Source of the DNA: Pochonia chlamydosporia 170
Taxonomy: Eukaryota > Ascomycota > Sordariomycetes > Hypocreales > Clavicipitaceae
Direction of reading: 5' to 3'
Assembly (NCBI RefSeq): GCF_001653235.2
Contig: NC_035792.1
Span: forward strand, 3,968,001-4,032,000
DNA: 64,000 nt
The notes beneath the pieces are model-generated. The model made no database searches. It worked only from the letters and a program-made list of their open reading frames with translations, and was not told the origin of the DNA. Positions 46,353 through 57,522 of this stretch are shown piece by piece; the first letter of the stretch is position 1, and every line of letters starts with the position of its first letter. The position numbers were made by a program, and so were the translations under genes.

Positions 46353-48948
46353 TTATTCTGCTGATAGACCTTCCAAAACATTCATTGCCTTCGTACCCTC
46401 TCTCTCAAATCGCGTGACCATGACCTCGCATTCCTGTTTCAACCGCCTCTCTGCTTCTCCCGCGTTGTAGTAAACCCACTCCTCGACCGTCATGCGCTTC
46501 TCTGGACTGGTCAGCTCCTTGCCCTGCTTCAATAACCGGTTAATGGTATTCTCCTTGTCGTCCTCCCTGCGAGGTGTACCCATCACGGCATCAATATCAA
46601 CTGTTGTCCACGGAGTTTGGCTCTGCAGACCTGCCGCAAGCATATTTCGTTTTGATGGCGAGTTGCGAACTGGTGTGGCTGCTACAGGAGCAAGAACAAC
46701 TCGCCTCGTCTTGGCACTGGCAGTTGGTACAGAGGATGGAGGTAAGTTTTCCGCATCGGACGACTGAGGTGATGGTGACGGTGACAATGCAGGTTGGCGC
46801 GCTGATGGGGCTGGTGATGTGAATTTCGGAGGAGTGGATGGTGGCTGTATGGCCAGTCTTGATCTGGACACAACTGGCGACGAGGCTTCCTGAATAGGTG
46901 ACGAAACTTGTTCGGGCTCTGTTCTCCGAGCAGGTTCCTTCTGGTTGGCATTCTCGTCCACTTCAGACATATCGTCCTCAACATTGTCCTCACTTTGAGG
47001 AAGAGCCTCGGATGGTGGTTCAGGCTCAGCCGCTTCCTTGTTCTGTTTACCACGACCACGCTTAGTTGAAGCCTCAGCGGGCTTTGATGTAGCAGTTGAG
47101 ACCTGTGATGATTTGGCAGCCCGTCCGCGTGCCTTCTTCGGCGGAGGAGACACTGAAGGCTCCGACTTCTTCACAACAGTATCTGTGCTGCCGACACTAG
47201 CTTCATGTTCCTCAGGTTCTGGAGTTGGTTCAATAATCTCGGGTTCGGGTTCTGGAGACGGCGAAGGAGCTTTCGTTTTCTTTGGCTTTGTTTGCTTAGA
47301 AGCTTTGCGGGTCCCAGTCCCGGCTTTGCGACCCCCCTTTTTAGGAACGTGAAGCTCTGGCTCTGGCTCCTCAACCTGCATTTCAGCTTGAAGATTTCGA
47401 AGTTCATCATCCAACTCATCATCATCGTGCTCAACTTCAGTCGGGTCAAACATGGCATAGTCTTCGGACTTTGCTGTAGCTGACTTGCCCTGAGATTTCT
47501 TGGCTTTGGCTTTAGAGCGCTCAGACTCTGAGTCTTGGGCAATATCGTCGTCATCCGTCAGAGCCCGCTCCAGATCGGCTTCAAGCTGGCGCTCAATCTC
47601 TTCATCGTCAGGGAAGTCCTCGGTAGGTGCTCTGAGGGAGGCCATGGAAGCCCCCAGAGCGGATGGCTTGCGATTTGATTTTGTGCTGGAGCTTCTAGCG
47701 CGGCCAGCTGCTTTCGGGGCTGGCGCATCAACTAGCTGCACATCTTCAGGTGTGATGGTAGAACTATCGATTTGACTACTCTCGCGGTTGTTTGTAGCTT
47801 GTTTCTTGGAAACTGGAGCCTCCGACAAGAATACAACAGAATCCTCCATGGCATCGCTGGTTCGCTTCTTGCCGCGTGTTGATTTTGTTGTTTTGGGCTG
47901 CGGTGCGGGCTCTTCCTCAACGACATCCTTTGCTTCTTCCTCAGCCTCTTGCGCCTTCTTGGATTTAGCCTTACTCTTAATAGTTGTTGCCTTCTTTTTC
48001 CTGCCTCCTCCCTTCTTGCTGCTTGTTGTCATAGTGGATGTAGTAGTGAGAACGCTGTCCTCCGGTTCTGCGGTCATGTCGGCGACGGATGCGATATCAG
48101 AGGCAGCCGTGGCCACTGACTGAACAGATAATCGAGAGGCCTTTGACCCTCGCGCGGCTTTTGATCTGGTCTTCTTCTTGGGACCTCCAAATTGATTCAG
48201 CAAAACAAAGAATGCACAGTTCGGCGATCTATTGTAGTGTTCATCGCTTCATGGCTTGTCAGCTTTACAACTTGCCAAAGTAAATGTTGCAGGTTCAACT
48301 CACTATGGCTTATCACTTGGCTCCCATCCATCCAAGGCCAACTGACAATACGCACAAGTGGCCATGTCATCAGACTCATCGGTAGGTGTGTATTTCCACC
48401 CAGCCTCAACAAGCTAGAAGCCCGAGTCAGCAGCCGCGGAAGTGATACTTTCCCTTCACTGCTTACCTGTTTTGTTTTGCACTTCCATCCTTTTCTTCCC
48501 TCATGGGGCCATTTGCCAGCGAACGTCGCCTTTCGCGCTTCGATCATATGAGGTAGGCTTGGATCTTGGTTCGTATACTCGTCCACTTCAGCTTCAATAG
48601 CAGCGACTATAGCCCAACCACACTGAGGAGCATGCCTGAGATGCTCCTCAAGCGGATCGTCGCCATCTTCCCATCCGTCCAGGCCCTTTCCGCAAAGAAA
48701 GCAGACGCAGTTATCAGGATTTTCGGGGTACGGTTCGAAATAGAATCCGGCTTTCGCCAACTGCGCAGAAGTTGTTAGCCAAAGCTGTCAAACGTAGCGG
48801 TAGCTTCCATGGCGCGTACATTCGCAGGCGCAATCTGTTTATGGGGCCAATTCAGGGCTTTGCTTCGTCCGCCGGCGGTTGATCCTCTCTTCTTGGAGCT
48901 TTTTTGGAAAGAGGCAAGCCGCGCCTCATATGTAAAGTATTGGTCCAT
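46353..48948 (-). CDS. BIR1: Chromosomal passenger protein Bir1 (survivin-like, two BIR domains)
   Basis: Bir1 is the fungal survivin homologue. With the Aurora kinase and INCENP it acts at centromeres and the spindle midzone in chromosome segregation. Exons (minus) 48820-48948, 48467-48760, 48304-48413 and 46353-48246 give 808 residues. The first BIR domain (about residues 1-120) has zinc ligands C-x2-C-x16-H-x6-C in CFLCGKGLDGWEDGDD, then H..C. The second BIR domain (about 140-210) appears only after splicing exons 3 and 4: CAYCQLALDGWEPSDKPY, then DEHYNRSPNC, again C-x2-C-x16-H-x6-C. A long disordered Ser/Pro/Lys/Glu-rich part follows, including KKKTRSKAARGSK. The C-terminus is helical (MTVEEWVYYNAGEAERRLKQ), the likely INCENP-contacting region. 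The start is the first ATG giving a complete first BIR domain. Confidence 0.94.
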
Positions 48949-49794
48949 CGTAGAGAGCAGGTGGGTGTCGACAATGCTGCCTTGGATGTTTTGGCTGAGG
49001 TGATTCGCGTTGTGCTGTCTCGGTTTAACCTGCAGTCAGGGTGCGACGAGGGGGGACGTAAGAAAGGTCAGAGGCAACCGCAGCACATGTCTGTTGGCGC
49101 TCGAGTTAGTTTAGAGATTGGGGTTCTCGTGTGATAGCAATCTATGAAGTTCAACGCAGAAATGCATCCGATGTCGAGCTGTTTGGGACGAAAGTGGCCG
49201 CCATGGATGGGATGTGGTTGGTTGGCGATGAGCGCGTTTGTTTACTTTGGAGCCAAGTAGAAGTGGGGCCGCCCATCAATCCGTCCACACATCCAACGGT
49301 CACTGTCCTTATCCAACATTGCTCGCTTGGACAGACTTGACTTGACTTGTCTGCAGGTTGTGTTTCAAAGAAAGCAACACCTCGAACTCGCCAATTTTTT
49401 GGCCGCTTGCTTCGCCATCGGCATTCATAACCGACATTGGGGCGTGCCGACTCTCGCCTCCAGCTTGTTGCTATCACACCTGCATCTACTCCGTTGTCCA
49501 GGTTCACTTCAGGTTGCTGCTCTGCTCTCTAGTTTAGGGATTCTGCTAGCCAGGTTGCACTAAGTTCATATCTTGTTCCAGCAATCGGTTTTTTTTTGAA
49601 TAGTGAGTGTCGGTGGTCATTAGTCACACTGGCGAGCCCCATCACTTCCTATGAAGAATTCCAGACACAGGGCTCTTGAGTATACTCCACCAACACTGGA
49701 GCGTGATTATCTTCCTCCATGATGCTGTACTTCAGAGTTGGGGACCACAATGTGCTTGAATACAGTCATCATTCACCATACAGCGTAATGTCTA
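48949..49794. other. Intergenic region between BIR1 and CoA-binding gene
   Basis: About 850 bases that hold the BIR1 promoter and the 3' side of the CoA-binding gene. A GACTT repeat occurs near 49336-49350. No gene seen. Confidence 0.45.
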
Positions 49795-50318
49795 TTACAG
49801 CTTACCGGCATCTTTCATTGCCTTTTCACCATCAACAAGGACACACCAGCCATCATGCCCCCTGCCACCAGCACCATAGACCACAGACTCGAATGCACCC
49901 TGCTCAAGAGCCAACTTCAAAACTGCATCATCAAAGGTCCCCGGCTGCAGCCAAATACCCGGAATTCCAAGCTTCTTCGCTTCCTCAAGCACCTTGACAG
50001 TGACCGGGGGAGCCGTGATAATAGAGACCGAGGTTTCTTTGGGGTTGGGCAAAGCAGACAAGTTTGCGACAGTAGTGTAGTCTTGTCCACCCACCGTCAC
50101 TGAGGATGAGCCTGGATTGACAGGAGTGACATTCAAGCCATGGTCCAAGTACCAGGCGTGGACTGTACGTCAGTATTAGTGTGGTTGAAGCGATAGGTGG
50201 CGGATATGTCAGAGTAATACGAGCCTTTGTGACCAAACTTGGCTGGGTTGGAACTTGCGCCGACGACGGCAAAGAGAGGCGATGAAAAGAACTTGCGGGC
50301 TGCGGTTTCGGTGGCCAT
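49795..50318 (-). CDS. CoA-binding domain protein (Rossmann fold)
   Basis: A small cytosolic protein with a single CoA-binding domain, related to the nucleotide-binding part of succinyl-CoA synthetases. The exact role of these proteins in fungi is unknown to me. Exons (minus) 50225-50318 and 49795-50162 give 153 residues. The motif FAVVGASSNPAKFGHK at the N-terminus is the phosphate-binding loop region. The join HK|VHAWYLDHGLNVTPVNPG continues the domain correctly, then comes SVSIITAPPVTVKVLEEAKK, then GIPGIWLQPGTFDD. This join needs an intron starting with GC rather than GT (AAAG|GCTCGT), since no GT site gives the right frame. The ending KAMKDAGKL overlaps a GTAAGC that could alternatively be a donor. 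It is divergent from the methyltransferase. Confidence 0.87.
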
Positions 50319-50760
50319 TGTATTACTTGGCGGGAGCTTGTTTTCCCTTCTGGTAAATGGGTTGGTGAAGTGTATGACTAGTTGTAACTGCGGCTTGCCT
50401 ATTTATTGCAAGTGTTCAAGCCGAGCGGCAAAGCTAGGGATTGCCGGTAATACTAATAGAAATGGCTTCTGATGTGATCATCCAAGCAAACGATGGCGAT
50501 TAGAGGGCTGGTGCCAGAGCCAGTGTCTCATTTTGTGGGGCACATCTGCCTTCAGTGCTGAACCACAGCTCGTGTTGAGTCTTGCCTCAAGTTGTGTCCC
50601 CATATTCTGCTGCGCCTTGCCCGTTGTAAAGCCGAGGTCGGCCGAATCGGCAAGACTTCGTGTTGATCCGCAACTGAGTGCCCTTCTAGACATATAATTA
50701 CAAGACAATGCCAGCAGAAAGCGACCATTAGAAGAACAGATATATCATGATTTTATAGAA
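50319..50760. promoter_or_regulatory. Divergent promoter region with two short upstream ORFs
   Basis: 442 bases between the CoA-binding gene and the methyltransferase. Just before the methyltransferase start lie two very short ORFs on the plus strand, at 50708-50731 (seven codons plus stop) and 50747-50758 (three codons plus stop), the second ending two bases before the main ATG. They matter only if the transcript starts upstream of them. Confidence 0.45.
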
Positions 50761-51742
50761 ATGTCTCTATTCGCGTAAGAGTGCTTACCTGTGGCGCCAC
50801 CCGTATTTCATCCAACCGCAAAAGCACTAACCAAGGCTCCGTAGCAAAACAACATTTTCTGCTGCAGGGTATGCAGCAGCTCGGCCATCTTACCCTGCGA
50901 GCCTGTTCAAGACAGTTCTCGCATATCACAATGCAAACTCTGTCAAGGGATCCTTGCTGGATATTGGATGCGGTCATGGATTGATTGCGAGAGAGCTGAG
51001 CCCTCACTTTAGCAAAGTGGTTGGTATTGATACCAGCCCAGGCATGGTGAAGCAAGCTGCTTCCATGACAAAGGATGCCAACATCACATTTCGACAGGCC
51101 GGTGCCGAAGACTTGTCATTCTTGCCAGATCAATCTATTGATATGGTAGTGGCGGGACAGTCAGCTCACTGGTTCGACTACAACAAGGCATGGCCAGAAT
51201 TATCTCGGGTGGTGAAACCCGGTGGCTCGCTTGCTTTCTGGGGATACAAGGACAACGTCCTCATTGGGCATGTGAAAGCCAACGAGATATTTGATAGATA
51301 CTGCTATGCCGATGGGGATGTCGAACCAGGCATCGAGGGGATGAATGCATATTGGGAGCAGCCAGGACGCAACAAGGTTCGGAATTTGCTGCGAGAGGTT
51401 GCCCCTCCGGCCAAGGAGTGGGAGGATGTTCGACGAGATCTCTACGATATTTCGGCCGATTGCCCCAAAACTCCGGACGTTGAAACGGCCTGGATGCAAA
51501 AGAGAATCAATCTTGGTCAATTTGAAGCGTATGTTCGAACATTCAGTGCGGTCCAGGGCTGGCGTGATGCCCACCCGGAGTTGAAGAGTCGGGCAGAAGG
51601 AGGCCAAGGGGATCTTCTAGATATTATGATGGAGCGTATTGTGGAATCAGAGCCGCAGTGGAAGGGGCTTGGCGATAATTGGAGAGATGCAGAGGTCGAT
51701 ACAGTTTGGGGTACATATATCCTCATGGCGAAGAGACGGTGA
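50761..51742 (+). CDS. Class I SAM-dependent methyltransferase (Tmt1/Crg1-like)
   Basis: Transfers a methyl group from S-adenosylmethionine to a small molecule, probably in the cytosol. Exons 50761-50774 (14 bases, encoding MSLF plus two bases) and 50845-51742 give 303 residues. The join produces MSLFAKTTFSAAGYAAARPS, the pattern seen at the start of fungal relatives of trans-aconitate methyltransferase. Motif I is LLDIGCGHGLIARELSPHF, then VVGIDTSPGMV. Later motifs include ITFRQAGAEDLSFLPDQSID, then MVVAGQSAHWFDYNKAWPEL. C-terminal half includes YILMAKRR. The substrate is not predictable here. A poly(A)-type AATAAA lies at 51876-51881. The tiny first exon depends on the GT-AG pair at 50775/50844. 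Confidence 0.9.
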
Positions 51743-52968
51743 ACGAGCATTGATAATGTGGCGTACGGGCGACAGTTTGTGTTTTTGGCAGACCATGGCT
51801 GCTTTGTATGATTCGGATTGGCGACAGGCTTGACTTGGTGCAATGTTAAAAATGAATTCGGGATTGGTTGACATAAATAAAGAGTCACATGAGTTCATAT
51901 GATAAATTTGGTAACTTCTCGTCGTCCCAGAAGGTGGTATGCATCCCTTCAAACGTTTCGTGTCAAACTTGAACCCCTACCCCTGGTCTCAAGGCGGGCA
52001 AGGGCGAAAAGGACACAAACATGTTTATTCCAATGAGCCCCCAATTGAAGCGACAGAAAAAGAAATCCAGATGCTTTGCTAGATATTGCCGTCTGAGCTG
52101 AATGTGGCTTCCATGGGCCGCAGTGGTATACCTACTCCGTGCCATACGAGGAAGTGTGGTCAAGATGTCGGTGTGATCGATACCGTCTGGTTGCCCGGCC
52201 AAAGAAACAACCGCAGGTACAGCCAATGGCCAGATCCTTGGCAAGCTGGAACTGGGACTCTTGGGCCTGCAGGACGTGGGTCGTGGGTCGTGCACGAGAG
52301 TGTCTGTGTCAGGAGACGGGCAGGGCAATTTCAATGTTGTCCCTTTCTTCCTACCTTTTTCCTTTCAATTCCTTACACTGCGCAAAATTTGGCTCTTCCC
52401 AAGTTGAACAACATTTTCACGAAATCTTTCTACTGTATCTCTCGGCGCCGATTCGCAGCCTTCACCTTACGTGCACCAGTGTGCGTTCTGGACATCCATA
52501 ATACGAGCTCGGGTAGCTGCCGCTAGTGTAGCCCTTCACTCAGCGTCTCTCAGGCGTCAGACAACAGACAATGGTGAGTTTTAGTTGCCCCAGCACCCGA
52601 CAACGCCTGGTGTAAACAAAGGACCGGAGGAGGAGCCCCGCGATCGACCACATTCGCAATGTGATTCGCCAGCTTGTTGGCCTCCAGCCAGTCTGATTGC
52701 CCCTTCCTTCCTTGATTTGTGTGCGAAAAGCCCAGGAGCCGACAAGCGCAAACACGTCAACCGTCTTTCGCGATAAACGACTCCATCTGGTTTTCCTGCT
52801 GCAAACAAGGGCCAAGACAAAGGAACGCTCTCAGACTGGCCGTATACGCCGATTTTTGCATCGATAGCACTTTTATTGCTCTTCTGGACATCAGCCATCT
52901 GCGAACACTTGCGACGACCTCCTTTTCCTGCACCGAAATATCTCGCGGCACAAATTGCAACTTGGACG
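51743..52968. other. Intergenic region and 5' leader of the myosin light chain gene
   Basis: The 5' part holds the methyltransferase 3' end. The 3' part, from about 52330, is pyrimidine-rich and contains ATG|GTGAGT at 52571-52579, a possible alternative start codon lying directly before a leader intron. No separate gene is supported. Confidence 0.5.
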
Positions 52969-53569
52969 ATGTCTTCTAACCAGTACGACTCTCAGGCTTC
53001 CACCAACTACAAGGAGGCTTTTGCCCTCTTCGACAAGCGCGGAAATGGCCGTGTGACTGCAGACAGCCTGGGCGATTTGCTCCGGGCTTGCGGCCAAAAC
53101 CCCACGCTGTCCGAGATCAGAGATTTGGAACAGACTGCAGGTAATGAATGTGAGTAGATTCGAACCATCAGATGGTGACTCGTTTGCGTGTGAAACGCTG
53201 AGCTGACGAGCGCTATTGCACAGTCGATTTTGAGACCTTCCAGCGAATTCTGAATCGCCCCGGCGGGTTCCGCGATCCTGGCGAGCCAGAGGAGTATTGC
53301 CGTGGCTTCCAGGTGTTCGATAAAGATATGACGGGATTCATTGGTGTTGGTCAACTGAAGTACATCCTGACAAACCTGGGAGAGAAGATGTCTGAGGAGG
53401 AGGTTGATGAGCTGCTGAAGGCTGTGGACACCAGCTCCGGCCAGGTCAACTATACTGGTATGTTTGTGCCTATACACGCGACAAGCACGGGTACTCTCGT
53501 GGCTTCGAGATGAAGTCTTTGTGCTGACACTACTCTACAGATCTTGTCCGAACCATTCTTGCCAACTAA
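52969..53569 (+). CDS. CDC4: Myosin essential light chain, Cdc4/Mlc1 type
   Basis: A calmodulin-like light chain that binds IQ motifs of type II/V myosins and acts in the actomyosin ring at septation. Exons 52969-53149, 53224-53457 and 53541-53569 give 147 residues. EF-hand-like helices are visible: YKEAFALFDKRGNGRVTADS, then GDLLRACGQNPTLSEI at the N-terminus, and FQVFDKDMTGFIGVGQLKYI, then LTNLGEKMSEEEVDELLKAV in the second half. The calcium loops are partly degenerate, as usual for this subfamily, and it ends DLVRTILAN, the expected tail. The symbol refers to the fission-yeast name. An upstream ATG at 52571 followed directly by a donor could give a slightly different N-terminus (M-YDSQAS instead of MSSNQ-YDSQAS). 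Confidence 0.93.
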
Positions 53570-55032
53570 GCGGTTTCACGCCTTCTCACTTTCGACGACG
53601 CTGTTTTATAAGAAATGAATCCTGGGTCTTTTTGCATCTGCGGATAGGATGGCGTTGCTTTTTGCCTTGCTTTTTGATATGACACTGTTTGGCGCGGAGG
53701 ATACAACGAAACATGGACTGGGAAAGTGACCAGGAGTAAATGGGGTCCACGAGAGAACGACTTCATTATTTTGTGTATGGATATGTAAACTTTGGTATGG
53801 TGGATGGGCTGTTTAGAGAGCAGTAATTATAGGGCTGCTTGGCCAAAACACATATTTTACTGGATATAATGTTGTCTTGGTCTTCACAAGTGTTGATTGC
53901 AGTCAGAAGCTGGTCAGTATGGCACGGTCGATGCCAGTGTCGATGACGGTCCTTGACATTTGTAGAGATCCAAATTGATAGGACGTAGCAGTGCGGACCA
54001 ACTCCGCGCTAGGTGAACAAGATGAACAACTAAGTTGGCAGGAATTTTCTAGCTTGATGATCTATGAATTGCTATTACCAAATAGTCTCATGGACGAGTT
54101 GAGGTTGCTGATAGAATCTCATCAGCATTGATGAGCCCCGCCTTGATGCCCCTCTGTTGCTCCTTTGCTGTCCATTTACTGCCCCTCATTGACCAGCTTT
54201 GTTTGCACTTTTGGTGTCTTGTTTCGTCACCTGCCAGTCTGGGGAAGGAGAAGCCCACGTTAGAGGACAAGGCAAACAAAAACAGGGTCCAGATGTCCGA
54301 TCCACCTTCAATTGAACCGACTCAACTCGACTCCTCCCCATCAACATCCAGACAGCTACACACAACGACAAGCATCCGAATCCACATCTGCATACTGCGT
54401 ACCTAGGTACCATACAGCACAGCGCAGACGCCACCTTTGACGTGTCCCCTCTGGAACAATTTGCAGCTTGTCGTGTTTCCCTAAACGGAATTTGCTGCCA
54501 TCACCTGCGTATTTGTGTGACAAGTCTGCTGCAGAAGATTGTCGTAATTCCTTCAATTTCATTACACAATCGAAAGCTGTCTGGTGGCCCTCCCGTACTT
54601 ACGTGGCACCTAGATCACATATCTAGGTAGATACTTGGCGCCACTCCTCCACCACCATCTCCTCTTCTCTCTGCAGCACTCGTTTACTCGTCTCGCGACC
54701 TGGACACCTTCGGTTGCGATAGCCTTCGGTTGCGATAGCCGTCAGCTGCTCCCTCTAACCAGATCGAGACAGCACCATCTTGTGCTTCTCCAACTACTCT
54801 CACCCCAAATTCTCCTCTTCTCGTACCTGCAGGCACGCTGGATAAGCGGAGTCGTTTAAAGCTGCCCATCCCCCTCCTTGTTCTGTCCCTCGTTGTCCTT
54901 GTCTTCGCCGCCACTCTGGCTTCCTCAAGAGCTTTCTTCCGCCTCACCAGTCTTGTCAGTCATCTTCGTCCAAGGCCTGCTGCTACTGGCCAACGAATCA
55001 GAAATCACCTCCATCCATTGACGACAAGCAGC
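53570..55032. other. Intergenic region upstream of M3 peptidase gene
   Basis: About 1.46 kb. The 3' part is pyrimidine-rich, probably the leader of the peptidase gene, and carries a 16-bp tandem duplication at 54707-54738. No gene is supported. Confidence 0.5.
54707..54738 (+). repeat. 16-bp perfect tandem duplication
   Basis: CCTTCGGTTGCGATAG is repeated head to tail at 54707-54722 and 54723-54738, about 300 bases upstream of the M3 peptidase start, probably within its leader. Confidence 0.85.
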
Positions 55033-57204
55033 ATGGCTGGGCCACAGTACCAGAACCCTCCCCAGGCGCCACCGCTCTTTACGGGCACAACGGAATCGGT
55101 AGTCGCCGACATAAACAAGAACAATGAGCTCACCAAGAGCATACTGGACAAAGTGGTGGCTGATGTGAAGCCTGAGAATGCTACTTTTGATAACGTTCTC
55201 GAACCGGCCTTGGTGAGTGAGAACGAGCTAGGAGTAAGCTATCGCATTTCCATGTTCTATCAGTATGTTTCCGCTGCCAAGGAGCTCAGGGAAGCTTCCA
55301 CCAAGGCTCAGGAAATTTCGGATGAGTTCAATATTGAGCTCAAGATGAGAGAGGACGTCTTCAAGCTGGTTGATGCTGCGTTTAATACCCGGGAATCCCA
55401 GAAGCTTGATGCGGAGTCTCAGCACCTGTTACAGAAGGAACGCCAAAAGTATATCCGCAATGGGCTTTTGTTGCCTGCTGGCCCCCAGCGGGATCGGTTC
55501 AAAGAGATTCAGAAGCGACTTAGCTTGCTCTGCCTTCAGAGCCAGAAGAACCTAAATGACGAAATGGGTGGTGTTTGGTTTACTCCGGAGCAGCTCGAGG
55601 GCGTGCCATCAGATGACATTGATATCAGCCAGCTCGAGAAAGGAACTGGTGAGAATGAGGGCAAGGTCAAGGTCACATTCAAATACACCCATTTCTTCCC
55701 CATGAGCAAGTATGCTATTCACGAGGACACCAGACGAACCTATGTCATGGCCGAGACGAACAAGGTCAACAACAATGTTCCATTGTTTCACGAAATCATT
55801 GCACTTCGAGATGAAGCTGCTCGCATGCTTGGATTTGCCGACCACGCCAGCCTGGTCATTTCTGAAAAGATGGCCAAGACTACCAGCCGAGTCACTGAAT
55901 TTCTTGGCGACTTGCGAGAGCGACTTGCTCCAGGTGGTGCGAAGGAGGCCGACCGCCTTCTCGAGTACAAAAAGCAAGATTGCGAGGCTCGTGGTGCGCC
56001 ATTCGATGGAAACCTGTACATGTGGGACGTCCCATTCTACTCTAGGATCATGAAGGAGAAGGAATATAGCGTCGATGAGGCAGAGATTTCCCAGTACTTC
56101 CCTGTTGACTCCACGTATCAAGGCATGATCAAGATCTTTGAGCAGATTTTTGGTTTTGTCTTTGTCGAACTTAGCAAGGAGGACCGTGCAAGGCTAAGCC
56201 CCACGGGCAAGGCCGAAGATATCACCTGGCATGAGGATGTTATCGTGTATTCCGTCTGGGACGATGAAGCTGCGGGCAGCGGATTTTGCGGATACCTCTA
56301 CCTGGACCTCCACCCCAGAGATAACAAGTACAGTCACAATGCCAACTTCAACATTGAACCTGGCTATCTCAAAAAGGACGGTACCCGCAACTACCCTGCT
56401 ACTGCTCTGGTATGCAACTTTAGCAAACCAAGCGCCACCAAACCCGGTCTTCTGAAGCACCACGAGGTTGTCACTCTCTTCCATGAGCTCGGTCACGGCA
56501 TCCACGACCTGGCCGCTCGCACCAAATACAGCTACTTCCACGGCACCAGCGTTGCAGGGGACTTTGTTGAGGCGCCCTCGCAAATGCTGGAGAATTGGTG
56601 CTGGACCCCGAGCGTGCTCAAGTTCCTTTCGCGACGATGGGACACCAATGAGAAGATTCCAGATGATATGATTGAGAAACTGGTCAAAACGAAGCACTTC
56701 AACTCAGCTACTGCCAATCTCACGCAGTTGCTGTACGGCCTCTTCGACATGACCGTCCACACACCCAAGACTCACGAGGAGGCAAAGAACATGCCCATCA
56801 CCAGGGTGTGGAACGAGTTCCGCCGTGACATTACTGGAATCAAGGGTCCCGAAGCCCAAGGAAAAGGACTGTGAGTCGCCGCTCTAGAGTACTGTTCCAA
56901 TCAATTGAACAAGGATGCTAACTTTGAGACCTGCAGGGAATGGGGCAACAGATTTGCCACTATCGGGCACTACACTGGTGGTTACGATGCTGGGTACTAT
57001 GGCTACCTGTACTCACAGGTCTTCTCCCTTGACATGTTCCACTCATTCTTCAAGAAGGACCCCATGGACGGCAAGGAGGGTCGTAGATATCGCCAGCTAG
57101 TTCTCGGCCGTGGCGGCAGCCAGGAAGAGCTTCAGACCCTGAAGGACTTTTTAGGCAGAGAACCTAGCACTGAGGCCTTCTACCAGGAACTTGGGCTAGC
57201 TTAA
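55033..57204 (+). CDS. PRD1: M3 thimet-oligopeptidase-like metallopeptidase (saccharolysin type)
   Basis: A cytosolic or intermembrane zinc endopeptidase of family M3 that cleaves short peptides, completing protein turnover. Exons 55033-56870 and 56937-57204 give 701 residues, near the 712 of the yeast enzyme. Zinc site HELGH: H484, E485 and H488, with the third ligand E513 in GDFVEAPSQMLENWCW. Flanking hallmarks are TLFHELGHGIHDL and YSYFHGTSVAGDFVEAPSQ, and in exon 2 HYTGGYDAGYYGYLYS, which carries substrate-binding tyrosines. The N-terminal half is helical (FYQYVSAAKELREA). No signal peptide is seen. The start is the first ATG in frame. AATAAA at 57243-57248 is a plausible poly(A) signal. 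Confidence 0.95.
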
Positions 57205-57522
57205 TCTGAACCTCGGGCCACGAGAGGTAGCTGGAACAACTTAATAAATAAAGCGGTTGCAAGTATATTTCCGTTCAACATCAAATTTGTATTAAGAAAC
57301 TGCTTTTCTGGCAATACAGTTTCCATAAAAGGTATAAGGAATGAGTCGTCCAAAAAGGTATATCACATCTTCCAACAACACTGAAATTGTCATTCTTGCA
57401 TGTAACAAGCCTCGCTCGTCTTCGTACATTAATTAAATCATCCCCATTGCCCCATCATTTCAAGACGTACAATGATATCCAAAAAGCCAAATTGACAAAA
57501 CCCATTATGCCCAACTCACCGC
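57205..57522. terminator. Shared 3' region between convergent genes
   Basis: 318 bases between the M3 peptidase stop and the stop of the minus-strand wall-protein gene. It includes AATAAA at 57243-57248. No gene seen. Confidence 0.5.
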
